IMG/VR virus record: IMGVR_UViG_3300020000_000022
Location: 1-49,143 of that record
Reading direction: 5' to 3' (one strand)
Length of the DNA stretch: 49,143 bases
DNA from: a virus
In this document: in pieces, positions 30,070-36,951 of the stretch
How the letters are laid out: each line of letters starts with the position of its first letter
Position numbering within the stretch: the stretch's first letter is position 1
Position numbers and translations under genes: made by a program
The notes under the pieces: model-generated
What the model saw: only the letters and a program-made list of their open reading frames with translations
Database searches by the model: none
What the model was told of the DNA's origin: nothing

Positions 30070-30297
30070 ATGAAGAAGTGCCACGCGTGCGGACAGAAGC
30101 TCCCGTTGAAGGTGGGTGACGTCGTAGCAGGGAAAGCTACGAGCGGCTATAAGACTCAGGGTATCGTCATCGAGGTTATGGGGACCACGGCGAAGGTTCA
30201 GCCTTTTGACGGAACCAATGCGCTCCACTGGGCGGAACACCAGCTTACCCGGCTCCACGGCTACTACCGCATCACCGAGCGGGAGCCGCTGGGATGA
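30070..30297 (+). CDS. Zinc-knuckle plus SH3-like small protein
   Basis: This is a 75-residue protein starting MKKCHACGQKLPLKVGDVVA. C4-x2-C7 is followed by a probable SH3/KOW-like barrel (GDVVAGKATSGYKTQGIVIE). It has a very strong ribosome site and couples to the next gene by ATGA. Position at the head of the RNA-repair operon suggests it may bind RNA, an inference only. Confidence 0.55.
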   Translation: MKKCHACGQKLPLKVGDVVAGKATSGYKTQGIVIEVMGTTAKVQPFDGTNALHWAEHQLTRLHGYYRITEREPLG

Positions 30298-30407
30298 GCC
30301 CCTGTGTCCATCGTTGGAAGTACTACCACAACGCCACGGGCACCTGTTCGTACAAAGTCTGCCTGCTCTGCGGGCAAGTGGTGTGGTTTGCGAAGGAGTG
30401 CAAATGA
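30294..30407 (+). CDS. 37-residue zinc-finger microprotein
   Basis: The sequence MSPCVHRWKYYHNATGTCSY, then KVCLLCGQVVWF, carries C and His near the start and C-x2-C later, giving a plausible single zinc finger. Start and stop overlap both neighbours (ATGA twice), tying it directly to the kinase gene. Confidence 0.5.
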   Translation: MSPCVHRWKYYHNATGTCSYKVCLLCGQVVWFAKECK

Positions 30408-31333
30408 AGAAACTGATTATGTGCCAGGGTCTCCCCGGGAGCGGCAAATCCACGTGGGCGGAAGAACAGCGGCTCCGCGCGTTCGAAGCGTGGGACCCGG
30501 ACCGGCCGGATGACCTCGTGGTCCTCGTGGTGAACAAAGACGCCATTCGTCGGCAGTGGGAATTAGGCGGCTGGGTGTGGTCGCGAGAAAACGAAAAAGC
30601 GGTCGTGAAAGAACGCGATGCACGCATCCAGCATTCCCTCCTGGACTGGAACAACGTCATCGTGATTAGTGATGATACGAATTTCGGCTATCGCCACAAG
30701 ACCCGATTGGAACAGTTGGCACGGGAAGCGGGCGCCGAGTTTGAAATCAAACGCTTTGACGTCCCGGTTGCCGAATGCATTCGTCGGGACGCCTTGCGAC
30801 TGGGGAAAGCCCAGGTGGGGGAGACGGTCATTCGGGGAATGGCGCACCAATTTGGGATTAGCGCGTCTCTGGGCTACCCGCCCGCGGCACCCCTCCTGAC
30901 GCCTGTAGACGCGCCCTACGCCATCATCTGCGACCTGGACGGCACCCTCTCGCTGTTCAAGGAACAGGGGCACCGCGGGCCGTATGACGCCTCGCGCTGT
31001 GCCGAGGATGACGTCAACGTGCCGGTACGGACTTTGCTTGAAATCTACTACCGTACCCAGCACGACCACATCATCTACCTGTCCGGTCGCGAGGACACCT
31101 ACCGTACTCAGACGGAGACGTTTCTGAGGGGGCACCACTGTCCCCCGGGTGCCCTCTATATGAGACAGGGCGGCGACCATCGCAAGGACTGGGTGGTGAA
31201 GGGTGAGTTGTTCGATGCCCACGTGAGGGGACGGTACAACGTGCGCTTTGTCCTCGATGATAGAAATCAAGTCGTGGACTACTGGCGCCATATTGGCCTG
31301 ACCTGTTTCCAGGTCGCGCCGGGAGCGTTCTGA
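30404..31333 (+). CDS. pnk: Polynucleotide kinase-phosphatase (T4 Pnkp type)
   Basis: This is a 309-residue enzyme, close to T4 Pnkp in length. The kinase domain has P-loop GLPGSGKS at 9-16 and D46/R49 as likely counterparts of the T4 catalytic Asp and Arg. The phosphatase domain has D177-L-D179-G-T (the aspartate nucleophile of the HAD/DxDxT family), SGRED at 227-231 and LDDRNQV around 284-290. It phosphorylates 5'-OH and removes 3'-phosphate or 2',3'-cyclic phosphate ends of RNA, preparing them for the ligase encoded next. This fits repair of host-cleaved tRNA. Fused bifunctional layout is intact. Confidence 0.88.
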   Translation: MKKLIMCQGLPGSGKSTWAEEQRLRAFEAWDPDRPDDLVVLVVNKDAIRRQWELGGWVWSRENEKAVVKERDARIQHSLLDWNNVIVISDDTNFGYRHKTRLEQLAREAGAEFEIKRFDVPVAECIRRDALRLGKAQVGETVIRGMAHQFGISASLGYPPAAPLLTPVDAPYAIICDLDGTLSLFKEQGHRGPYDASRCAEDDVNVPVRTLLEIYYRTQHDHIIYLSGREDTYRTQTETFLRGHHCPPGALYMRQGGDHRKDWVVKGELFDAHVRGRYNVRFVLDDRNQVVDYWRHIGLTCFQVAPGAF

Positions 31334-31455
31334 TGCTGACACCGACTCCACTACCGCCAACGCCGCTCACCCTACCGCCCGTGCGACTGCCGGACCTCGC
31401 CTGGGTGCCGACGCCGCCATTCAAGAAGGTGCCGGTTCCTGTGAGGGTCCAGTGA
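31333..31455 (+). CDS. Proline-rich micro-ORF between kinase and ligase
   Basis: This is a 40-residue protein, MLTPTPLPPTPLTLPPVRLP and onward, about one third Pro. It starts as TGATG at the kinase stop and overlaps the ligase start, so it is in the coupled chain, but composition is very low in complexity. Could be a linker peptide or merely a reading-through coupling device. Confidence 0.4.
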   Translation: MLTPTPLPPTPLTLPPVRLPDLAWVPTPPFKKVPVPVRVQ

Positions 31456-32723
31456 GCGCACTGCTGGTCCAGGAGAAGCTGAGGATGGGGGTTGCGCTGG
31501 AGACCTTGTGCCAGCCGCCCTTTGCGCTTATTGCGAAACGGCATGCGGAGTTTCCGAATCTCGTGCTGTTGAAGTACAACCAGATTGAATCCGACATGGA
31601 CAACCCGCTGGTCTGCCAGTGCCGCGGGGTCATCCTGGACGAAGCGGACAACTGGGCTATCGTCTCACGGCCGTTCGATAAGTTCTGGAACGCGCACGAG
31701 GGGCGCGCGGCCACGATTGACTGGACCACAGCCCGGGTGCAGGAGAAGTTGGACGGCTCGCTCATCCAGATGTATTGGTACCGCGGGTTATGGCGAGTAG
31801 GAACGTCGGGCACGCCGGACGCGACTGGCCGGGTCAACGGGTTCAACCTGACGTTTCAGGAATTGTTTTGGGAAGCGTTCGAAGAGATGCGCTTCGACGT
31901 GCCGCCCGCCGAGAATGCCCGTTCCGTGACGTTCCTGTTCGAACTGATGTCACCGTATAACCGCGTGGTGACGAAGCAGAGTGGGCACACGTTGCGGCTT
32001 ATCGGCCTGCGGGAGCGCACCGGGAAGGAATACCCGACCCGGAGCTACGCGGGCTACAACCCGGTTCACGAGTTCGCCCTGACGACCCCGAGCGAAATCG
32101 AGGATACCTTCCTCCACATGGACCCGCTGGACCAGGAGGGCTATGTCATCGTGGACGCGGCGTTCAACCGCATTAAGGTGAAGCATCCAGGGTATGTGGC
32201 GCTGCACCATCTGCGGGACAACCTCACGCCCAAGGGTATCTTGGACGTGGTGAGGAAGGGTGAGACCGGCGAAGTGCTCGCGAGCTTCCCGGAGTGGAAG
32301 GACGAGTTCGCCCGCGTCCAACGTGCCTATGACTGGCTGGTGGAGCGGATTACGCTGCGATGGCGGATGGCGCAAGGTCAGCCCACCCAGAAGGACTTCG
32401 CCATTGCCGTGAAGGACTTCCCCTACAGCGGCGTGCTGTTCGCACTGCGCAAGGGTACCGTCCAGAGTGTCAAAGAGGCGCTCGTGGACGCGCGACTGGA
32501 CCGACTCATGGAATGGACAACAGGAGGGCAGAATGGCGACAGCGAAGCGAGTAGCGCAGGACCGGAAAGCGACGGCACGCACGGGGGTGGAGTATCACAA
32601 GACGGAAATCATTCGGTCGGTGAACGGTCATACCGTGAGCACGAACGTTCTGGAGTCACACTACAAGCCAGTAGCCGTGACCGAATACCAAGGACCAGCC
32701 GGACCGCATCCAGCTGGATATGA
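31452..32723 (+). CDS. rnl1: RNA ligase (T4 Rnl1 type)
   Basis: This has up to 423 residues with a GTG start overlapping the previous TGA. The nucleotidyltransferase motif I is K99-L-D-G-S, the AMP-accepting Lys at the same residue number as in T4 Rnl1. Further motifs are FLFELMSPYNRVV (motif III/IIIa), EGYVIVDA (IV) and IKVKHPGYVALHH (V). With the kinase-phosphatase it would reseal broken tRNA, an answer to anticodon nucleases such as PrrC. The last about 60 residues (Gly/Ser/Asp/His-rich) overlap the next gene by 191 bases and look like overprinted or lost-stop tail, not a functional domain. Confidence 0.85.
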   Translation: MSALLVQEKLRMGVALETLCQPPFALIAKRHAEFPNLVLLKYNQIESDMDNPLVCQCRGVILDEADNWAIVSRPFDKFWNAHEGRAATIDWTTARVQEKLDGSLIQMYWYRGLWRVGTSGTPDATGRVNGFNLTFQELFWEAFEEMRFDVPPAENARSVTFLFELMSPYNRVVTKQSGHTLRLIGLRERTGKEYPTRSYAGYNPVHEFALTTPSEIEDTFLHMDPLDQEGYVIVDAAFNRIKVKHPGYVALHHLRDNLTPKGILDVVRKGETGEVLASFPEWKDEFARVQRAYDWLVERITLRWRMAQGQPTQKDFAIAVKDFPYSGVLFALRKGTVQSVKEALVDARLDRLMEWTTGGQNGDSEASSAGPESDGTHGGGVSQDGNHSVGERSYREHERSGVTLQASSRDRIPRTSRTASSWI

Positions 32724-32781
32724 GTTTGGAGGAGGCCCGAGCCCTTCACACTCGGATGGGACGCTTTACGGGTGCCCATGA
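32533..32781 (+). CDS. Small protein nested in the ligase 3' end
   Basis: This is an 82-residue protein, MATAKRVAQDRKATARTGVE and onward, behind a strong AGGAGGG ribosome site. It has a basic N-terminus, a beta-rich middle (EIIRSVNGHTVSTNVLESHY) and a Pro/Gly-rich end. It shares 191 bases with the ligase frame and 62 with the next gene. Its coherent composition and ribosome site argue that this is the main coding frame here. Confidence 0.6.
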   Translation: MATAKRVAQDRKATARTGVEYHKTEIIRSVNGHTVSTNVLESHYKPVAVTEYQGPAGPHPAGYEFGGGPSPSHSDGTLYGCP

Positions 32782-32926
32782 CTGCTTCAGTGCGTTCAAG
32801 GAATTGGAGCGCGCCCTGTACTCGAAAATGAAGACAGGCGCGTCCACAGGACCGGACAACGCTTGTGCTGGGAAGCCGGATGACCCCAATAAGGTGTACC
32901 CCGAGCCTTCCAGCCTGCTCCGCTAA
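32720..32926 (+). CDS. Small hypothetical protein
   Basis: This is a 68-residue protein, MSLEEARALHTRMGRFTGAH and onward. The first half is well-formed helix (FSAFKELERALYSKMKTG), the rest is Pro/Asn-rich. The ATG overlaps the ligase stop, and about 62 bases overlap the previous gene, so three frames meet at 32720. It is the last gene before a promoter-like motif. Confidence 0.5.
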   Translation: MSLEEARALHTRMGRFTGAHDCFSAFKELERALYSKMKTGASTGPDNACAGKPDDPNKVYPEPSSLLR

Positions 32927-32928
32927 GC

Positions 32929-32944
32929 TGGCACAACGCTTGCA
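32929..32944 (+). promoter_or_regulatory. Sigma-54-like motif before the 33002 gene
   Basis: TGGCACAACGCTTGCA matches the -24/-12 consensus at all fixed positions. It lies 58 bases before the start codon of the next gene in the right orientation. A sigma-70 alternative (TTGCAA with a poor TACGCA) is weaker. Confidence 0.5.
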
Positions 32945-33001
32945 ATCATCATCTATGTACAGGTACGCAAGTTCGAACTCGCAAACAAGGAGAGTGTTAC
33001 T

Positions 33002-33856
33002 TTGGGTCTGAATCTGAAAAAGGGCGGCGGCGGTTTCCTGAACGGCGTGGACGGTGTTATCGCGGGGTACCGCTGGACCGACGAGTTCAACGGTGAGGCG
33101 TTCGTCCCCGGCAAAAAGCCCGGTACCAAGGATGACAAGTTCCACTCGCTGTTCCTCGAAATCAGCGCCCGCCTGGATGGCGCCGATGAGGATATCACGC
33201 AGAATTTGTTCGCGGGCAACGCGGACGAGTACGACTACGAAGACGACCAGACGCTCAAGAACGTGGAAGAGGATGCCGAATGCGGCATCAGCAACAACAG
33301 CCCCGCGGGCAAGTTCCTCGCGTCGTTGGTGGAGGCGGGCTTCCCGCTGAGCGCGTTTGGCGATGACCCGCTGACGGTGAACCTGGAGCCGATGGTAGGT
33401 ACCCGGGTGCGCTTCGGTCAGGCGGTGGTCATCGGTAAGGACGGCAAGCCGAAGAAGCGCGTGGCCAAGAAGGGCAAGTTCAAGGGCAAGGAATTCGATG
33501 ACACGACGACGGTCATCGAACAGGTCTACGAGCGCGCGGGCAAAGCCGGTAAGGCCAGCAAGACCGAGAAAACCGGCAAGACCAGCGGCAAGAAGGCCAA
33601 GGACGAGGAAGCGGACGAGAGCGATGATGTGGAGACGCTCGCGTCGAACTTTCTCATCAAGGTCGTGACGGCGGCGAAGGGCAAGCTGGCGAAAGCCAAG
33701 CTGTCGATGGCGCTGCTGAAGGAAGAGAACGGCATGAGCAAGCACCCGGAGCGCGAGCCGATTCGCAAGCTGCTCAAGTCGGATGACTTCCTGGAAACCG
33801 AGAACGGCTGGTCGTACGACGCGAAGAAGGAAATCATCACGGTAGACGTGGACTGA
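33002..33856 (+). CDS. Replication-cassette protein, probable DNA-binding accessory
   Basis: This is a 284-residue protein. It starts with TTG at 33002 behind AAGGAG, the best spaced start. The N-terminal 140 residues form an alpha/beta domain (GLNLKKGGGGFLNGVDGVIA onward), followed by a Lys/Gly/Thr-rich linker of about 50 residues and a helical C-terminal domain ending in a wing-like IITVDVD. It lies at the head of the recombination cassette, where a single-stranded DNA-binding or annealing accessory often lies. No family recognised; the SSB-like role is an inference from neighbourhood. Confidence 0.5.
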   Translation: MGLNLKKGGGGFLNGVDGVIAGYRWTDEFNGEAFVPGKKPGTKDDKFHSLFLEISARLDGADEDITQNLFAGNADEYDYEDDQTLKNVEEDAECGISNNSPAGKFLASLVEAGFPLSAFGDDPLTVNLEPMVGTRVRFGQAVVIGKDGKPKKRVAKKGKFKGKEFDDTTTVIEQVYERAGKAGKASKTEKTGKTSGKKAKDEEADESDDVETLASNFLIKVVTAAKGKLAKAKLSMALLKEENGMSKHPEREPIRKLLKSDDFLETENGWSYDAKKEIITVDVD

Positions 33857-33963
33857 ACGACTGTCGCCTAGTGTCTCGCGCCGCTAATGCGGGCGACCTC
33901 ACGGGCTGACCGGGAGCACGCAGGCAGCGTAGTTGCTGGTTTCCATGCGTGGGTTTTTACCTG

Positions 33964-34048
33964 GGCGTTCGTGCCCACTCGATACGCGAACAACGTGCGG
34001 TGTCCTCCGTCGGTGAACGGTGTGGGTGCAAATCCCAGGACGCCGCCA
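33964..34048 (+). ncRNA. tRNA-like element (acceptor plus T-arm) inside the noncoding region
   Basis: GGCGTTC (33964-33970) can pair with GGACGCC (34038-34044), with one wobble, to form a seven-base acceptor stem, followed by G and CCA. TGGG-TGCAAAT-CCCA forms a T-arm with a T-loop-like seven-base loop, and CCGT-CGGTGA-ACGG resembles a class II variable arm. No convincing D-arm or anticodon arm exists, and the loop lacks the second T, so this is not a functional tRNA gene as read. Confidence 0.3.
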
Positions 34049-34390
34049 AATATTGACTTAGGACGGAAGGTAGCGGGGGGTAGGTGGCCTCGTGGTTCCT
34101 GTGTCTCGGATGAACGTAAAGGCGCAAGCCGAGACTTCACATACCCCGCCACACCCGCGAGTGCATCGCGCCTGAGACTGGCTACGGATACCCCGGACCA
34201 GTTCCCGTGTGAGCGACGTCCTAACGCGCAGTCGCAGCATGAGAGACATGCTGGCAGGAGAGCGGCACCCAGTGCTGTGCTCTTGTGGAGGGTCTTAAAC
34301 TCTCCCGGCAGATTATCGAACGAGAGCGCACCGGAGTAGACGGGCATTGCGACCCGTCAACACTCAACACGACTCCGCTCTCAGCGACCA

Positions 34391-34422
34391 GGGGCGCACT
34401 AGCAAATAGGTTAGTGCGCCCC
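34391..34422 (+). terminator. Strong terminator at the end of the noncoding region
   Basis: GGGGCGCACTA and TAGTGCGCCCC form a perfect eleven-base-pair stem with a ten-base loop, followed by TTAAGTGTTT. It ends the upstream transcript 22 bases before the next start codon, whose ribosome site (GGAGGA) follows. Confidence 0.75.
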
Positions 34423-34444
34423 TTAAGTGTTTCCGGAGGACAGC

Positions 34445-34609
34445 ATGACACATGGTTTAGAGCGCACGAGTCTAAAGGGCGGGCCTTTTCTGGGCCGCTG
34501 TATCTACTGCGGGTTGGAGAATTTGTCCCCTCGTGCTGCGCTCGACTTGTGCGCGAAGGCACCCGCCCAAGGTCAGCAGGTGTTAGACGCTATCAAAGGT
34601 CCGCGATGA
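34445..34609 (+). CDS. Small protein with CxxC
   Basis: This is a 54-residue protein, MTHGLERTSLKGGPFLGRCI and onward, with C-x2-C (CIYC) and another Cys later, behind GGAGGA. It overlaps the nuclease gene by ATGA. Possibly a small zinc-binding adaptor for the cassette. Confidence 0.5.
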   Translation: MTHGLERTSLKGGPFLGRCIYCGLENLSPRAALDLCAKAPAQGQQVLDAIKGPR

Positions 34610-35187
34610 TTGTCACTCCCGTACTCAACCACGGCATCGACTTCCTCGCGTCGGACCTCGTGCGGTCGCCCGGTCTCCATGCGTCGGACATCTACGGCGA
34701 CCTCTACAAGCACCTAGAGCCGAAGCGCTACGACTACGGAGACGAACCCCCCAACCCCGTGCTGATGGCCCTGGGGACGGCGTGGGAAAACCACTTCGAA
34801 TATCTGCTGACGAAGGCGGGGTTCAAGATTGAGCGGCCGGGAGAGTTCATGAGCCCGCCGCCCCACAACGTTGCGTTCAGTCCGGACCTGTTGCAGTACA
34901 ACGGAGTCACGAAGCTTTGGGAAATCAAACTAACCTCGATGTCGGCCAACGATATGCCGACTGAGGTTGGAGACTCACTCCCGCCCAAGTTCAACAAGTA
35001 CCTCACGCAGATGAAGCTGTATGCGCGATGGTTGGAACTCTACGACGGTATGCTGGCGGTTGTGCTGCTCCACAAACCCTGGGACCCACAGTTCCGGCTG
35101 TTCCAGCTGCGCTGGAATGACCGCGAACTCATTGAGAACGAGCGCATGTGTTTGAACCACGCGCGCCACACTGGGAGGATAAAGTGA
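34606..35187 (+). CDS. PD-(D/E)XK nuclease of the Cas4/RecB-like type
   Basis: This is a 193-residue protein. A helix ALGTAWENHFEYLL (E61) precedes the catalytic D94 (FSPD) and E106-I-K108 (LWEIKLT), the PD-(D/E)XK core. After it, a Tyr/Leu-rich helix (KYLTQMKLYARWLELYDGML) fits the family. It lies between a zinc protein and genes for recombination, so it probably acts as an exonuclease or end processing enzyme. It lacks visible Cys for an iron-sulphur cluster. Confidence 0.75.
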   Translation: MIVTPVLNHGIDFLASDLVRSPGLHASDIYGDLYKHLEPKRYDYGDEPPNPVLMALGTAWENHFEYLLTKAGFKIERPGEFMSPPPHNVAFSPDLLQYNGVTKLWEIKLTSMSANDMPTEVGDSLPPKFNKYLTQMKLYARWLELYDGMLAVVLLHKPWDPQFRLFQLRWNDRELIENERMCLNHARHTGRIK

Positions 35188-35576
35188 TTGCTGTGTTTTC
35201 GCTTACCTGCATTATCGGCGTGTTCATCGCGGGACATCTGCTGGGAGTGCATACAACGGTTGCGGTCATTATGCTCGGTTGCTGTGTGGCGGCATTGGGC
35301 ACGCTCATCGCCGCTGCCGAGACGCGCGGGTTCGAAGGCCAGCGCATTGTGAACCTGCCGATGCCGCTGACCTGGGAGAAGCTGTTCTTGAACGTCGTGC
35401 GGATGGCGATTGACCGCGGGAAGGTCGCTGGCACTGAACGCGTCTACGTGATGACGAAGGCGGGCGCGGTACCCGTAACCGGCGTCTTCACCGCGCGCAT
35501 TAACCACGAACTGAGCCTAGTGCTCGATACGGAGGCCCTGAGTGAACCCGAACTTAACCCCACCACTGCCGTCTAA
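35184..35576 (+). CDS. Membrane protein in the replication cassette, GTG start
   Basis: This is a 130-residue protein. The GTG at 35184 overlaps the previous TGA and has GGAGGA upstream. Two transmembrane helices (about 4-21 and 25-45) precede a soluble alpha/beta tail (NLPMPLTWEKLFLNVVRMAI). A membrane protein in a replication cluster is unusual; it may tether the cassette to the inner membrane or modulate the host envelope. No family recognised. Confidence 0.6.
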   Translation: MIAVFSLTCIIGVFIAGHLLGVHTTVAVIMLGCCVAALGTLIAAAETRGFEGQRIVNLPMPLTWEKLFLNVVRMAIDRGKVAGTERVYVMTKAGAVPVTGVFTARINHELSLVLDTEALSEPELNPTTAV

Positions 35577-36054
35577 CCTGCTTCCTCCGGGAGACGAGTG
35601 CTACATCGCAGGCGGATACGCCGCGTGCCCGGAGCGCGCAACCGACATCGACGTGTGGGTAAAAGCGCCCAACGTTGAACTGCTCCCCTCTGTCCGTCGC
35701 CGCGTGCTGTCCTGGTTTAGTGCGCAGGGGTTCGACTTCCAAGCTATGGAAGACTCGCGCAACATCCACGACGAATACGGCGACGTTATCGGCGGGGTCC
35801 TGAAGGTCGCAGTCATTACCGGCGCCGCACGTCTCCCGATTCACGTGATGGTCACGGACATGCGGCCACGCGCGTTACTGGAAACCTTTGACATCAGCAC
35901 GCATATGGTTGCGTGGGACGGGGACGAAACGGTCACTATCTCGTACACATCAGCGCTGGAAGAAGACCCGATTATCATCAAGATGACGCCCACGACTCCA
36001 GCCCGCTTCGACAAGATTCGCAACCGCTACGCAGACTTGAGGACCAATGGCTAA
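35542..36054 (+). CDS. Nucleotidyltransferase-fold protein
   Basis: This is a 170-residue protein with a GTG start behind GGAGG, overlapping the previous gene by 35 bases. The sequence CYIAGGYAACPERATDIDVW has G24-G25 and the D35-x-D37 metal-binding pair, the signature of the Pol beta-like nucleotidyltransferase fold; a third acidic residue may lie in the next strand. It could be a small nucleotidyltransferase modifying RNA, protein or a nucleotide. Substrate unknown. MNT-type toxin partners or tRNA-repair enzymes use the same fold. Confidence 0.6.
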   Translation: MNPNLTPPLPSNLLPPGDECYIAGGYAACPERATDIDVWVKAPNVELLPSVRRRVLSWFSAQGFDFQAMEDSRNIHDEYGDVIGGVLKVAVITGAARLPIHVMVTDMRPRALLETFDISTHMVAWDGDETVTISYTSALEEDPIIIKMTPTTPARFDKIRNRYADLRTNG

Positions 36055-36805
36055 AGCAGTGGATAAGTTCGCACGCTTCGTGAAGGCTGACCAGGACGTG
36101 AAGAACCGGCTCATCTGGGCCAGCGTGGGAGCGCCGGGAAGCGGCAAGACCCACTTTGCTCTCACCGCGCCTGCACCTATTGTCGTATTCTCCATGGACC
36201 GCGGCCTGGAGGGGGTCGTGGAGCCGTTTCAGAAGAAGAAGGATATCTACGTTGCGGAGTACGACTGGTCTCCGACTGAAGACTTGGACCAGCAGGTTGC
36301 GATTGACCTTCGCGATAAGTTCATCGAAGACTTCGAAGATGCGGTACAGAATGCACGCACGGTCATTTGGGACAAAGAGACCGACATCTGGGAGATGTTC
36401 CGGTATGCCGAGTTCGGCGCTCCCAACGATAGCCCGCGCAACTACCCGGCGTTGAATCAGCGGTACCGCCGCCTTATCAACATGGCGAAGGCGAGCGATA
36501 TCAACTTCGGCTGTCTCCAGGGGATGAAGGCGGAATGGGCGTCCAAGGTCAACAAGAAGACCGGCGCGCAGGGCGCGGCCGCTACTGGCGCGATGATTCG
36601 CGCGGGGTTCGGTGAGCTTGAGGGGCTGGTTCACGTGGACTTGTTTCACCGCTACGACAAGGCCGAAAAGGACTACATCATCGAGGTCGGGAAGTCGCGC
36701 GGTCCGGGTGGGTTCGAAGTCCAGGGGGAAACGCTTAGTAACGTGACCTTCGCAGAACTGGCGCAGATGGTGTTCCCAGATAGCACTGACGAGGATTGGG
36801 AATGA
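36047..36805 (+). CDS. Sak4-like RecA-fold ATPase
   Basis: This is a 252-residue protein with Walker A GAPGSGKT (about 28-35), a probable Walker B stretch ARTVIWDKETDIWEMF and a later glutamine-like NINFGCLQGMK region. The compact RecA core without extra domains fits the phage Sak4 single-strand annealing or recombinase group, often paired with a nuclease and SSB. It lies between a nucleotidyltransferase and the ERCC4 nuclease, supporting a recombination role. AAA-type phage NTPases are the alternative. Confidence 0.7.
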   Translation: MAKAVDKFARFVKADQDVKNRLIWASVGAPGSGKTHFALTAPAPIVVFSMDRGLEGVVEPFQKKKDIYVAEYDWSPTEDLDQQVAIDLRDKFIEDFEDAVQNARTVIWDKETDIWEMFRYAEFGAPNDSPRNYPALNQRYRRLINMAKASDINFGCLQGMKAEWASKVNKKTGAQGAAATGAMIRAGFGELEGLVHVDLFHRYDKAEKDYIIEVGKSRGPGGFEVQGETLSNVTFAELAQMVFPDSTDEDWE

Positions 36806-36951
36806 AGCTGTCTACCCTCACCGGCACAGTAACCGTTACGCACGAGGTCAAGCTGTTCGCGATGGTGCTCTCCATCTTGGACAAAATGTACTCCGGCGAC
36901 CGCGTGCAGATGATTCGGTGCATCGCACGCTACTATGATGTGACGCTATGA
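36802..36951 (+). CDS. Small helical protein
   Basis: This is a 49-residue protein, MKLSTLTGTVTVTHEVKLFA and onward, overlapping both neighbours as ATGA. It is mainly helical and may be a small regulatory or bridging subunit. Function unknown. Confidence 0.5.
   Translation: MKLSTLTGTVTVTHEVKLFAMVLSILDKMYSGDRVQMIRCIARYYDVTL

Larger units (their letters stand above)
33857..34422 (+). ncRNA. Candidate large structured noncoding RNA
   Basis: No gene is supportable over 588 bases between two well-packed plus-strand genes. Hairpins found by eye are GTCGCC...GGCGAC (33863-33897), TGGGC-gttcgt-GCCCA (33962-33977), GCGGTGTCC...GGACGCCGC with inner CCGT...ACGG and TGGG...CCCA stems (33998-34046), GCGGGG...TA/TACCCCGC enclosing GTCTCGG...CCGAGAC (34073-34150), AGCATG...CATGCT and ACGGG...CCCGT. 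It ends in a perfect terminator. Size and layout resemble large ornate phage-borne RNAs such as ROOL or GOLLD; that family link is a hypothesis. Confidence 0.5.

Noticed and set aside
33964-34048. A functional tRNA gene
   Set aside because: No D-arm or anticodon arm fits and the T-loop lacks the second T; kept only as a tRNA-like element.
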